A stretch of DNA of 64,000 bases from VAZQ01 sp963816745 (GCA_963816745.1 CAWFLQ010000009.1:1-64000); one strand, 5' to 3'. Shown: positions 26,507 to 35,305, numbered from the stretch's first letter. Notes: generated by a model from the letters alone, not told the origin. A program made the numbers and translations.

Positions 26507-27747
26507 GTAAGGTCAAAAAATTGAATCTGCAGAAATGACGGGGATTTATCCATTCCCGGCATGCAGCGACGGATCTCATCCGATACGCTTTTTTTGCGGC
26601 GCCCCATAATGCCCGAGGCGGCTGTGTGGGGAAGGGGTGAGATTGATGGATTGGGCACGCATCCTGGTCTACGTCACGGGGATGGTGGACCAGGAGCTGC
26701 TGGCGCGGAACGAATATCTGGCCGCTGAAAACCGAATCCTGAAAGCCCAGTTGAAAGGGCCGCTGAAGCTCTCGGACGCCGAGCGAGCCACGCTCGGCGA
26801 GATCGGTCATCGACTGGGCCGCAAGATCCTGGGCGAAGTGGCCAATGTGGCCCGGCCGGACACGATCCTGGCCTGGTACCGCAAGTTGGTTGCGCGCAAG
26901 TTCGATGGCTCGAAGGCCCGTCGAAGCCCTGGGAGGCCTCGGATCGAGCGAGAGGTCGAACAACTGATCGTTCGCATGGCTGAGGAAAACCGTGATTGGG
27001 GCTATGACCGGATTGCGGGGGCGTTGGCCAATCTGGGATATGAGGTCTGCGATCAGACGGTCGGCAATGTCTTGCAACGCCATGGGCTGCCGCCCGCACC
27101 CGAGCGCAAGCGCACGACCACATGGTCGGCTTTCATTCGGACCCACTTGGCGCTGCTGGCGGGGACCGACTTCTTCACCGCGGAAGTGCTCACGCTGCGT
27201 GGGCTGGTGACCTACTACGTGCTGTTTTTCATCCATCTGGAGAGCCGCCGGGTGGACATCGCTGGGGTCACGGTTCACCCGGACGAGCCATGGATGCGGC
27301 AGATCGCCCGCAACGTGACCATGGAGGGATGCGGCGCGCTGCGGGACCGCCGCTACCTCCTGCATGATCGCGACACGAAGTACACCCAGTCCTTCCGAGC
27401 GATCATTGCGTCAGGTCGGGTCGAGCCGCTCGTGCTGCCCGCCCGAAGCCCGAACCTGAATGCCTATGCGGAACGCTGGGTCAGGTCGGTCAAGCACGAG
27501 TGCCTGTCCAAGGTAATCCTCTTTGGTGAGCGCTCGTTGCGGCGGGCGTTGAGCGAATATGTCGAGCATTACCATGCTGAGCGGAATCATCAGGGGAAGG
27601 GCAATATCTTGCTGTTCCCTCGAGACAAGGACATCCGCCGCGAACAGCCCGTGCAATGCCGCGAGCGCCTTGGAGGGCTCTTGCGTTATTACCATCAAGA
27701 GGCGGCATGAGCGGGCAGGGCGCCTCAGATGAATTTTTTGACCTTAC
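26507..27747 (+). mobile_element. ISB, complete insertion sequence
   Basis: A 1,241-bp element has terminal inverted repeats: left GTAAGGTCAAAAAATTGAAT, right end (reverse complement) GTAAGGTCAAAAAATTCATC. It carries one transposase gene. The left side joins an ISA fragment and the right side joins a truncated subtilase gene. No obvious target duplication was found at the borders. Confidence 0.85.
26646..27710 (+). CDS. ISB transposase with integrase core
   Basis: The protein has about 354 residues. The N-terminal part has LARNEYLAAENRILKAQLKG. A helix-turn-helix region follows (RIEREVEQLIVRMAEENRDW GYDRIAGAL), then the DDE integrase core with aspartates in AGTDFFTAEV and LLHDRDTKY and the glutamate in NAYAERWVRSVKHECLSKVI. 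It looks full length and intact. AAGGGG (26633-26637) precedes the ATG at 26646; a GTG at 26637 is an alternative. It catalyses ISB movement. Confidence 0.85.
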   Translation: MDWARILVYVTGMVDQELLARNEYLAAENRILKAQLKGPLKLSDAERATLGEIGHRLGRKILGEVANVARPDTILAWYRKLVARKFDGSKARRSPGRPRIEREVEQLIVRMAEENRDWGYDRIAGALANLGYEVCDQTVGNVLQRHGLPPAPERKRTTTWSAFIRTHLALLAGTDFFTAEVLTLRGLVTYYVLFFIHLESRRVDIAGVTVHPDEPWMRQIARNVTMEGCGALRDRRYLLHDRDTKYTQSFRAIIASGRVEPLVLPARSPNLNAYAERWVRSVKHECLSKVILFGERSLRRALSEYVEHYHAERNHQGKGNILLFPRDKDIRREQPVQCRERLGGLLRYYHQEAA

Positions 27748-28659
27748 GAGACGACGGCCCCGATGGTGTCGAAGTTCGGCTGGGTGCCGGCAGAAGTCGA
27801 TCCGCTCGTCTTCGCACTCTTCAGCACCGCGACCAGCATCGGCATCATGGTGGTCGCGCCAGCCGGCAACAATCTGGAAAAGCCGGATACCAAGGACATC
27901 GGCGGCTCCAATCTCGACGCGTTTACCGACAGCAACGGAAAGTTCGTACTCAACCGCGCATCTCCCGACTTCAAGGACTCCGGCGCCATCATGGTCGGTG
28001 CGGCCAGATCAAGCGCTCCTCATGAGCGCCTCAGCTTCTCCAATTTCGGCAGCAGGATCGACTGCTACGCCTGGGGCGAGAATATCGCCACCTGCGGCGG
28101 CTTTCCCACCTCGATCGGAACCAGCCTGCAGACGGCCTACATGCTGAACTTCGCCGGCACGTCCGGTGCCTCCGCCATTGTCGCCGGCGCCGCCGCACTG
28201 CTTCAATCCTGGGCAGCCAAGACGTTCGGCAACGTGCTCAGCACGTCGCGGCTGCGCGCTCTCTTATCTAATCCGAGCTTGAACACGCACAGCAAGACGC
28301 CGGTTAACGATCGTATCGGCGTCATGCCCGACCTCAAGCGGATCATCCAGCACTTGAGCAGAATTCCCAACAGATGGGACGCGATCATCTCGATCCTGAT
28401 CGGCGGCATCATCTACGACGGCGGCGGATGGATCTGGACGCCGGGCGGCGGCATCACCCCCGTCCCTCCGCGAGGTGACCGGGTTCCGCTCAGCGGCCTG
28501 TCGCCCGACAAGCGCGACATTCTCGTTGGGCTCGGCATCCTGGAGCTGGCGGGGCTGATCAACGACCCGGCGAGCCGACAGACGGTCGAGCGATCGGCCG
28601 CTGCGCTGATGCGCAGCGCGACCGAGAGGATTGCGTCCGAGATCGAAACGCGTGATTAG
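27748..28659 (+). pseudogene. Subtilisin-like (S8) serine peptidase, 5' end removed by ISB
   Basis: The frame reads into the gene from the ISB edge. Present are the oxyanion-hole region VVAPAGNN, the catalytic serine motif FAGTSGASAIVAGAAAL and a C-terminal part of about 120 residues with TPGGGITPVPPRG and ARGINE-poor helices ending EIETRD. The catalytic Asp and His regions of the S8 domain are missing, so the product cannot be active. The first possible start in the remnant is ATG 27763 (MVSKFGWVP). The original protein was probably a secreted or phage-resistance-associated subtilase; which one is not visible. Confidence 0.8.
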
Positions 28660-28754
28660 CGTGCTGATGTTGTATGCTGATAACGATCCGGGAGCGCTCG
28701 GATGAGCCATCGCTCAAAATTGTCGGCGACCGAAAAATTTTGAGCCGTTGTTGT

Positions 28755-29069
28755 ATGATACCGCCGCAGTTTTCATCGACTCAGTCATGGTATCAGCGGA
28801 TCGGGCGCGCAGTGTGGGGCGTCGTGGGTTGCGGCACTGTTCCCGCTGTCTTCGGCGGGATCGCCGCCATTAGTTTGTTCTCCGTTGTGTCAGTTGTTGC
28901 GTGTATGGCCGCCGAGCTGTGCATACAGCTTTTGCGGGCGCCTAATTCCAAGAGCCCCGATCGAGCCGAGCGCCGATCGGGGCTCTCTCATTTTCGGTTT
29001 GCCGCCTGCTTGTCCCCGCGAATTCGTCCTAACTATTTAGGACGGCCCGCGCGCTGCCCGAGCCGATGA
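28755..29069 (+). CDS. Possible small membrane protein
   Basis: A frame starting MIPPQFSSTQSWYQRIGRAV has a hydrophobic centre (FGGIAAISLFSVVSVVACMA). It runs straight through the terminator hairpin at 28951, so the true 3' end may be earlier through a frameshift. No family is recognised. Confidence 0.3.
   Translation: MIPPQFSSTQSWYQRIGRAVWGVVGCGTVPAVFGGIAAISLFSVVSVVACMAAELCIQLLRAPNSKSPDRAERRSGLSHFRFAACLSPRIRPNYLGRPARCPSR
28951..28986 (+). terminator. Probable rho-independent terminator
   Basis: Perfect 13-bp stem AGAGCCCCGATCG/CGATCGGGGCTCT with a 10-base loop, followed by CTCATTTTC. Confidence 0.7.
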
Positions 29070-29156
29070 GCGTGATCAACGTGCGCCTTTTCGTCGATCA
29101 CCTCGTCGGAGGGCGTCGTTTCTCCGCGGTTGCTCGGCACCACGATGCCACCGTGT

Positions 29157-29245
29157 TCAATCGTAGCGGATGCCGGTTTCCTTGACGACGTCTCGCCAGC
29201 GGGCGACTTCCTTGCGAATGAAGGCCGCGAGTTTCAGCGGGTGTT
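29157..29245 (-). pseudogene. C-terminal remnant of a Bug-type binding protein
   Basis: The reverse strand encodes HPLKLAAFIRKEVARWRDVV, KETGIRYD and TGA, the typical last helix of Bug (tripartite tricarboxylate) receptors. The rest of the gene is missing; an IS remnant begins at about 29240. Confidence 0.65.
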
Positions 29246-29470
29246 GTTGTCCCTACCGCAAACCCAAAACAGCTGACTGACGCCTGCGAATCGGTTGATA
29301 GTTCCATCGATGAGCGATCTTTGCAGGTTGATCTGGTGCGCCTTGATTGGGCTGTTCAGGTCGCGCGCCGCGTTGGAAGCCGAAATTCTTGTACTTCGGC
29401 ACCAGCTCAATGTCCTGCGGCGCAAATCCCCGAAGCGAGTGGCCTCAGCAGCATCGACCGGGTCTACTTC
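29240..29470 (+). mobile_element. 5' remnant of an integrase-core insertion sequence
   Basis: From ATG 29310 the frame encodes MSDLCRLIWCALIGLFRSRA, ALEAEILVLRHQLNVLRRKS and PKRVA, the N-terminus of an ISA-like transposase (compare SRASLELKLIALQHQLAVLR in ISA). Coding ends abruptly near 29460. Confidence 0.65.
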
Positions 29471-29621
29471 GGTTTACAATAAAACGCTGTGCGCCATTCG
29501 CCCACACAGTTAACACGAGCTTGTCAGGCAAATCACCTAGTGGTGCAACACTGACGCTTACGACCTCGGGCACAGTGCACTCTTGATCCTGCTGATTAGT
29601 CATCGGGGTGCCAGATGCTCG

Positions 29622-30047
29622 TTATCTTGGGAGGTCGCACCAACCTCGACGGTTGTCGCGTTTGTCGCGCAGCCGCCGAATATGCTTGTCGAGGGTGAAG
29701 GGATTTGTGCTGCCACGCGGCCCGTGACGTTGTCCTCGCGGGAGGGCCTTGTTCTCCTCCGCGAGTTTTCTCGGCAGCCGTTGCACATCCGGTGCAGGTT
29801 TCATCATGTCCAGTTGATTGAGCAATGACTCATTTTTGATGTGGTTGAGCCGCCGCGCGTTTGGGGGAGACGCAAGCTTGGCAAAAATGCGGCGTGCTTC
29901 GGCGAGACCATGGTGCCTCTCGATCTCACGGAAAAGATTGGAAGCAGCGTCTACGGCGCCCGGCATCGTGTCGAGGCCTTCGCGATAAACACTTCGAATG
30001 AAACTTTGCAGGACATGGAGGGGGGCTGGGAGAACCTGCTGTTTCAT
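29622..30047 (-). CDS. Conserved hypothetical protein, 141 residues
   Basis: Starts MKQQVLPAPLHVLQSFIRSV. It is helical and basic, with FREIERHHGLAEARRIFAKL, and ends in PRGSTNPFTLDKHIRRLRDK and RDNRRGWCDLPR. Similar proteins in Bradyrhizobium carry the motif RLAEENKxLPxxxRHGPRGSTNP. There is no signal peptide, and nucleic-acid binding is possible from charge alone. The function is unknown. Confidence 0.6.
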   Translation of the reverse strand: MKQQVLPAPLHVLQSFIRSVYREGLDTMPGAVDAASNLFREIERHHGLAEARRIFAKLASPPNARRLNHIKNESLLNQLDMMKPAPDVQRLPRKLAEENKALPRGQRHGPRGSTNPFTLDKHIRRLRDKRDNRRGWCDLPR

Positions 30048-30111
30048 GCTGCAGCCTCGTCTTGCTGACACCCGTATCGCACTGCCGTTGCGGCGTTCAA
30101 CGAGGCCTCCA

Positions 30112-30303
30112 TTAGGTGCCCAGCCCAACGCAGGATCTCAGGGGCCACCTCGCCGTCAGGCTATCCCCGGAAAGCGCGCGACGTGCTTCATCGCTGATCA
30201 GCACACAAATGCTCTCGAGCGTGCGCCGCGGGCTAACGCGCACGCGCTCGGTGGTCGTGGTCGCGAATCCGGCGCTGACCAGCTCGACCATCAGCGGGAT
30301 CAA
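30112..30303 (-). CDS. Possible small hypothetical protein
   Basis: A 63-residue frame begins MIPLMVELVSAGFATTTTER and continues RTLESICVLISDEARRALSG. It looks coding by composition but has no strong ribosome site and no recognised family. It is just upstream of the 29622-30047 gene on the same strand. Confidence 0.35.
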   Translation of the reverse strand: MIPLMVELVSAGFATTTTERVRVSPRRTLESICVLISDEARRALSGDSLTARWPLRSCVGLGT

Positions 30304-30408
30304 AAAATGGGCTAAACTCAGCCGACAGTGGTAACGGCGTGATGCCGAGCTCCTTCTCCACAGACAAAATCGGCCGGCCGGACGAGAATGCGATCAGCCT
30401 CAACACCG

Positions 30409-30482
30409 CTGTCCCTGCTCAAAACTCCGAAGGCCAAGAAATCCAGGAGTCTTTCGGTATTCAGAGTTTTGAGTAGGGCCAG
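30409..30482. repeat. MITE-like repeat, copy M1
   Basis: A 74-bp element with ends CTGTCCCTGCTCAAAACTCC and GAGTTTTGAGTAGGGCCAGG. Same orientation as copies M2 and M4, with two diverged end positions. Confidence 0.75.
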
Positions 30483-30662
30483 GATCCCGAACCGTGGCGG
30501 GGCTGATCGCGGGCCGCAGACTGTAACCGATCGAGGAGTTGTCGTTCCCCCAGAAAGCCATTGAATGCCCCATGCCGCCATGAATTTTAGGCTATCCGAC
30601 AATGCCCCAACGACACAATTTCTCGGGTGGATAATGTTTTGAGAATGCACAGGGTACGCCCG

Positions 30663-31538
30663 CTATTTCACAACCCGCCGACCGTTGACCGAGGCCGTCA
30701 GAGTCGCCCGGTGGTGCAATGCTGCCGATTCGGACGTCCTCACACCTCGGTGATCCAGAACGAGCAAAGGAGAATACTGCGAAGCCTCTTCGGCATTCGC
30801 CATGATCAACGTCCGATTGTCCAATATGAGCCATTCGTCTTCATGGCGGACGGCCACAACGGCGTGATTGGTCTTGCGCTTCACGTCGCGCACGATCACC
30901 AGTTGCAGATCATCGGGGGCGATGCCGGATTCGCGGAGGGCAACGTATTTGACAATTGCGTAATCCTCGCAGTCGCCGGCCCCGATGCTCAGCGTGGAAA
31001 GCGGCGCCGACCAGAAGTCCTCGACGCCGTAGAGCACCCCATCGCTCGCGGGCTTGATGCTCAGGTTCACTGCACGATTGATCTCGCCTAGCTTGGCGCG
31101 GCCTTGCCGGTTCAATCCAAGTTCGATGATGGACAAAAAGCGCCGCGCCCCGGCGGGGCAGGAGCCAACGCCCGAACGGCACGCTACCAGCGTTTCCGTT
31201 TCGAGGCGAATACGGGACAAAAGCTCGGTCCACCTCGCCGAGAATTCGGACCCTTCGTAGGGCATAGCGTCGATTGCATGGAGAGTAGACGGTTCCGGGA
31301 ACAACGCGGCATGCTGTTGACGGTGAGCTGCGAAGCCGTGTGCTGGCAGCCCATCCTCCGGCAATGCACGATTCTCCAATTCACCTGTGGACACCACTTT
31401 TTCAGACCTAACCTGCGCGCCGGCTGCGCCGTCCCAATGCTCATCGAATGTTCGAAATAAACCGCTCGGGTGTGCATAGGCAAAAGCAGCACCGCAAATA
31501 ACGGCGACCGAGAAGAGGATCTGTGCTACTCGAACCAC
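30663..31538 (-). CDS. Transglutaminase-like cysteine peptidase (Peptidase_C93)
   Basis: About 291 residues from a GTG start that puts the signal peptide first (VVRVAQILFSVAVICGAAFA YA in two stretches); the open frame extends upstream to 31784, so the start is not certain. The catalytic triad of the family is visible: Cys in GAGDCEDYAIVKYVAL, His in RKTNHAVVAVR and Asp in WLILDNRT. Members of PF06035 are periplasmic proteases; some (LapG type) cleave adhesins, others are unassigned. No LapD-like partner is nearby. There is no direct operon neighbour; it is flanked by repeats. Confidence 0.85.
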   Translation of the reverse strand: MVRVAQILFSVAVICGAAFAYAHPSGLFRTFDEHWDGAAGAQVRSEKVVSTGELENRALPEDGLPAHGFAAHRQQHAALFPEPSTLHAIDAMPYEGSEFSARWTELLSRIRLETETLVACRSGVGSCPAGARRFLSIIELGLNRQGRAKLGEINRAVNLSIKPASDGVLYGVEDFWSAPLSTLSIGAGDCEDYAIVKYVALRESGIAPDDLQLVIVRDVKRKTNHAVVAVRHEDEWLILDNRTLIMANAEEASQYSPLLVLDHRGVRTSESAALHHRATLTASVNGRRVVK

Positions 31539-31876
31539 GACGACATTGTTCAGCGCTCCGGCGTTCGGAATGCGGCCGTCGCCAATTCCGTCCGCAATTG
31601 CACGCTGCTTAAGCCTGAGCGTTTGCCACCGGGTTAAGGGTCCGCGCGGTCGCACCGCTTTGAGAACGCGAATGAACGCGCCGCTTCGACATTTGGGAGG
31701 CGGCATGCGAACGCGCAGTTGCATGCATCCAGGACCCTTCCCAATCCGGAAATTCTGGGAAACAGGGAGCATCAAAGACGGCACAGGGCCTTTAATTTTG
31801 GTGTCCGGACCGTCGAGATTTGATCTCGGACCCTAGTTCACCAGACGGCCGCGAATAGTGTTCATAAAGTGATCGG

Positions 31877-32058
31877 GGTCGAGCACTTGCATGGCGATGG
31901 CGCGGTCATTTCCTGAGCTCGCCTGCAAGCTCGGCTGCGAGGGTATCGTCAGTAAGCGCAAGGCTCGCGCTACCGGTCCGACCGCACCGACAATTGGGTG
32001 AAGGTGAAGAATCCAGCCGCGCCTGCCGTGAAGCGCGAGAGCGAAGAGGACCGGGGCG
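31877..32058 (+). pseudogene. Remnant of an ATP-dependent DNA ligase (LigD/ligase C type)
   Basis: Translation shows EHLHGDGAVI, then LACKLGCEGIVSKRKARA, then after a one-base shift YRSDRTDNWVKVKNPAAPAV. These correspond to ligase nucleotidyltransferase motifs IV (EGIVSKR) and V (WVKVKNP), followed by the family tail KRESEED. In-frame stops and shifts break the frame, and the rest of the ligase is gone. Confidence 0.75.
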
Positions 32059-32113
32059 GAGGATAGTCGGCGCCACGCCGCCGTTGATCCAGCAATTGCC
32101 GCAATGAAACCGC

Positions 32114-32181
32114 GTCGGTACGGCCGGCCTGCGAAAATCTCCAGCCTTACCTCAGCCTTGTGGAATTTTGAGCAAGGACAG
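32114..32181 (-). mobile_element. Solo 5' end of ISA
   Basis: About 68 bp (CGTCGGTACGGCCGGCC... to TTTTGAGCAAGGACAG) match the transposase-proximal end of ISA at 44955-45026. The rest of the element is missing. Confidence 0.7.
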
Positions 32182-32191
32182 CTTCTCCCCG

Positions 32192-32217
32192 TTTCGGAGT
32201 TTTGAGTAGGGACAGGG
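32192..32217. repeat. Half copy of the MITE-like repeat (M6)
   Basis: TTTCGGAGTTTTGAGTAGGG ACAGG matches one end of copies M3 and M5. The other half is absent; it sits directly beside the solo ISA end. Confidence 0.65.
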
Positions 32218-32228
32218 TCGCAATATTG

Positions 32229-32513
32229 TTACCCAGACGGTTCGTCGCTGAAAGCGCTGGAGATTGCTATTCCAGTTGCAACAATAATTGCGAACAGCGC
32301 TATGCAAGCTCCCGCGATCACGCAGGCAGTGCCGAAAATATAGCCTGCGCCCTCGTAGCCACCAATCCATTGCTCCAATAGCACGTCGCCGCCGACCACG
32401 ACGAAAGTGAGGATGGAGATTGTGACGCCGAGCCACATGAATTTGTGACGCACTCTGCGTGCCAGTGACAATGGATGCATCGGAGCATTTTTCGTCCAAT
32501 TGGAGGTGGCCAC
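32229..32513 (-). CDS. Small two-helix membrane protein
   Basis: The protein has 94 residues: a polar N-terminus, two hydrophobic segments (FMWLGVTISILTFVVVGGDV and FGTACVIAGACIALFAIIVA) and a short acidic tail. No family is recognised. The start ATG at 32513 is the first possible; an internal ATG (MHPLSL) is an alternative. Confidence 0.55.
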   Translation of the reverse strand: MATSNWTKNAPMHPLSLARRVRHKFMWLGVTISILTFVVVGGDVLLEQWIGGYEGAGYIFGTACVIAGACIALFAIIVATGIAISSAFSDEPSG

Positions 32514-32519
32514 GGAGTC

Positions 32520-32813
32520 TTACCGATCAAGAATTGACAACGGCAGCCGATCAGCGGCGAGGGAGAGGCGAGCTTGAACAAGTTCCTCCACAGCATTCTT
32601 GCGGTCAACTTGTTTCAGCTCCGCAAATTCGCTCCAGGAGCCGCCGGCGAGGAGGAAAGCACGTAAGCTGTCGAATACCTCCGATGTCAATGTTATCCTC
32701 GAAGTGTTTGCGCGAACTGATCTCACTCCACGCTGCGAAAAGGAGCAAAGCCCGCAAGCACGGCGGCTGCTATCGCGAGTAGCATCCACATTGTTAAGCC
32801 CCTCTGTAGACAT
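32520..32813 (-). CDS. Possible hypothetical protein
   Basis: A 97-residue frame has a coding-like C-terminal part (EVFDSLRAFLLAGGSWSEFA ELKQVDRKNAVEELVQARLS in two stretches). The N-terminal part looks non-coding. A short frame nearby (32723-32800) has MWMLLAIAAAVLAGFAPF, so a frameshifted two-part gene is possible. Low certainty. Confidence 0.3.
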   Translation of the reverse strand: MSTEGLNNVDATRDSSRRACGLCSFSQRGVRSVRANTSRITLTSEVFDSLRAFLLAGGSWSEFAELKQVDRKNAVEELVQARLSLAADRLPLSILDR

Positions 32814-32935
32814 ATGGATGCTAACCCGCGATCGGGCGAAAAGAGGGCCGACCGATGGTATTCCGAGTTGCTGTACTCTCTTGTCTGAGGTATCGGCTGA
32901 CCGGGCGAAGATGCGGTGCCATGTGACCTGCGGTA

Positions 32936-33235
32936 AGCGGCCAAGGTAAACGACCTTCGATGGCGGCCCTCACAAGGTCGGGCGCAAGGAAGACGAGCGA
33001 GATCGTCATGTCAACCTTGCGGATGCTGCACCGCTCTCGCTTCGCGATGCTTTCCGCATTTGCTTTTGCGTCGGCGAGAATTTCATCAAGCCAACGGCGG
33101 CCCCGTGCAATCGATGCAACAAAGGTCGCGCGGGTCTCGGAACGTATCGGACGAGCAGATTGCGGCGGGGGACGACGCGACCCCTCATCGAGCCGATCCA
33201 GCTGGCGGCCTGAAAGGCTCGGCGGTGGTAAGTCG
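32936..33235 (-). pseudogene. C-terminal remnant of a second serine recombinase
   Basis: The reverse strand encodes RPIRSETRATFVASIARGRR, WLDEILADAKANAESIAKRE, CSIRKVDMTISLVFLAPDLV and RAAIEGRLP, homologous at DNA and protein level to the end of the recombinase at 14430-14640. The catalytic domain is absent; the RidA-repeat gene starts only 8 bp away. Confidence 0.8.
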
Positions 33236-33242
33236 GCAGCGT

Positions 33243-34685
33243 TTACCCCGCGTAAATCCAGAAATCGCCAGTGACCACCGCGCCCGACGGCGGCAGCGGG
33301 CCCGGCACCTGTACGCTGGCGAAGGGGTGGGGCTGCTTGCCGTAGCGGTCCGACCAGGCCGCCGAGACGCCGACGAACTCGCGCATGTCGGTGAGGAAGT
33401 ACTGCGCCCGCACCACATTGCGCATGGTGACACCGACCGCCTTGCAAGCCGCCTCGGCGTAGGACATCAGCAACGCACCCTGCACTTGGCCTGCGAGCGC
33501 GAGGCCGTCGAACGCCGCCGCCTGTCCTGCAGCCGGCACCATGCCGTCGCGTCCGACCGGCAACAGGCCGGACGGAAACACCAGCTCGCCGGCGCGGATG
33601 CACGGGCCCAACGTCGCGATCGCCGGAATATCGACCGCGACGACCTGCTTCTGCCGAGTGGCTCCGTTCTTCAACGCGATCAGGTTGATCTCGATCATGC
33701 CCTCGTTGCTCGCGTAGTCCTTCGCCGGCACGACCGTGAGCGCGCACGGGATGCCGCCGAAGTGCTGCGACCATACATCCATGAAATCCGGGAAATTCTC
33801 GCCGCCCCGGATGTAGGCCTGCGCCTTGAGGCAGTGCTCGAGCCCAGACCCTGCGGCCTTGAGCGACGGCTCGAGCCGCTCCTTGATCACGTAGTTGACC
33901 TGGCGGCGGAAGCCGGTCTGTCCGCCCCATTGCGCGGTCGGCCGGATGCGCACTGCAGGCGGCAGCTCGCCGCTGTCGAGCAGCGCCATGTTGCCGGCGA
34001 CAAACACGAAGTCATTGGCGACCACCGCCGGGTTGTAGCCGGAGGCCGAGATCGGCTGGCCGGGGAGCGTGATCTTCTGGATGTCCCACCCCGGCGTGGG
34101 CACGATCGCCAGCAGAGACGCGTGCGTGTTGGTGCGCGCGGTGAAACAGCGATCCATGATGATCGAGGTGCTCGGCGCGATATATCCGCCGAACTCGGCG
34201 AAGCGCGCCAGGTGATAGGCCGAAACCGCCGGACCTTTGGTGTAGTACTGGTCGACGCGCACCGTTTCCGGGAGATCGGAGCCGAAGTCTTTCAGGATGG
34301 TGCGCATCCGCCGCAGGATATAGTCGGCCTCGCGGCGCAGCGGCGGACGGCCGCTCAGAGGATAACCGGGCGGACCTTCGACCTCGGGCGCGAGACCCTT
34401 CTCGAAATCGTAGGCTTCGTGGCCGTTGAGGAAGATGAACGGCCCCGCCTTGACGGCGTAGGCGTAGCTCGCGGCGCTGCCGGCGAGGCGCTCGACCGAT
34501 TTGACGGTGATCGCGGATGCGGACGAGGCGACGCCCGCGCCGGCCTGTGCCAGTCGCATCGGCGGCTCCGATCCCGCCGCCTGGGCGTGAACAACTTGCG
34601 GCGCCAACGCCGCGGCGCCGGCTAATGTCATGCAATCGAGGAAACCGCGGCGATCGATAAAACGCCCGTGGCGCGTGCTGCGCAT
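33243..34685 (-). CDS. Tat-exported protein with three RidA-like domains
   Basis: About 480 residues. A Tat-type leader (IDRRGFLDCMTLAGAAALAP) is followed by three tandem YjgF/YER057c/UK114 (Rid) units at about 60-205 (AYAVKAGPFIFLNGHEAYDF), 210-335 (VVANDFVFVAGNMALLDSGE) and 340-480 (CIRAGELVFPSGLLPVGRDG). Single-domain RidA proteins form trimers that deaminate reactive imines or enamines. A covalent trimer sent to the periplasm would be an unusual arrangement. GGAGG lies before the ATG at 34685. No operon partner is visible; the gene sits between recombinase and repeat debris. Confidence 0.85.
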   Translation of the reverse strand: MRSTRHGRFIDRRGFLDCMTLAGAAALAPQVVHAQAAGSEPPMRLAQAGAGVASSASAITVKSVERLAGSAASYAYAVKAGPFIFLNGHEAYDFEKGLAPEVEGPPGYPLSGRPPLRREADYILRRMRTILKDFGSDLPETVRVDQYYTKGPAVSAYHLARFAEFGGYIAPSTSIIMDRCFTARTNTHASLLAIVPTPGWDIQKITLPGQPISASGYNPAVVANDFVFVAGNMALLDSGELPPAVRIRPTAQWGGQTGFRRQVNYVIKERLEPSLKAAGSGLEHCLKAQAYIRGGENFPDFMDVWSQHFGGIPCALTVVPAKDYASNEGMIEINLIALKNGATRQKQVVAVDIPAIATLGPCIRAGELVFPSGLLPVGRDGMVPAAGQAAAFDGLALAGQVQGALLMSYAEAACKAVGVTMRNVVRAQYFLTDMREFVGVSAAWSDRYGKQPHPFASVQVPGPLPPSGAVVTGDFWIYAG

Positions 34686-34794
34686 ATCGTCCTCCTGACC
34701 GAGCTGATCCCTGTCGCTTCCGAATACTAAATTCGAGCGTATCGGTGCTGCAATCGGATGCGCAACAATGTCTCCGAAGGGCTTTCCTGCGCGG

Positions 34795-34862
34795 TAACCC
34801 GAATTCGAACCGCGTCTCTGCCTTCCGGGAACTGGGATTTCGAGGCCAGAGAACAAAGCGTG
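34795..34862 (-). repeat. Dispersed repeat, copy 2 (LASKSQFPE type)
   Basis: Read on the minus strand it contains CTCTGGCCTCGAAATCCCAG, TTCCCGGAAGGCAGAGAC and GGTTCGAAT, matching the copy at 14255-14335 in opposite orientation. Confidence 0.5.
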
Positions 34863-34997
34863 ATCCCTCCGGTTGGCGAGACATGGCTTACGATATCTAG
34901 GTGCGGGACCGGTTGAGGAAGCTCAGTCAGGTCGCGCAGGGTCAACCGGCGTCGCAGCGTCCCTGCACGCTGTCCCGGCCTTGCGCCTGCGACATGC

Positions 34998-35303
34998 GTG
35001 ACCGCGCCGTCCTGGAACCCGATGAAGCCGACGAGCGGAACGTTGAAGCTATGCGAGAAGGAGGGGACGGGCATTGGCTTTTCCGACAACGTCGTCTTCC
35101 GCAAGCAATATTACGCGCGTGCCGTCTTTGACAACGTCAGTGATCTGACGAGCCTGCGCGAACTGGTGTTGCACACCGGAGAGGATTTCACGGATCCCGC
35201 GCAAGCCAAGACCATGCGCCGGACCAGCCCTACCACATGGGAATTCGACATCGCCGGCACCGGCTTCGACGCAACCTTCGGCCTCACCTTCGCAGTGCTC
35301 TGA
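34998..35303 (+). CDS. Hypothetical protein, possibly a remnant
   Basis: A 101-residue frame has a coding-like second half (NVVFRKQYYARAVFDNVSDL, TSLRELVLHTGEDFTDPAQA, WEFDIAGTGFDATFGLTFAV L). The N-terminal part overlaps repeat-like DNA. The family is not recognised. A WD40 remnant follows directly. Confidence 0.35.
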   Translation: MTAPSWNPMKPTSGTLKLCEKEGTGIGFSDNVVFRKQYYARAVFDNVSDLTSLRELVLHTGEDFTDPAQAKTMRRTSPTTWEFDIAGTGFDATFGLTFAVL

Positions 35304-35305
35304 GG

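Noticed and set aside
29067..29150. Possible LysR C-terminal relic (VRLFVDHLVGG)
   Set aside because: Only about eleven residues fit; too short to separate from chance.
32821..33930. 369-residue minus-strand frame joining the RidA region to the recombinase tail
   Set aside because: Residues before 33240 are an out-of-frame shadow of the RidA gene; only the last part is real recombinase sequence.
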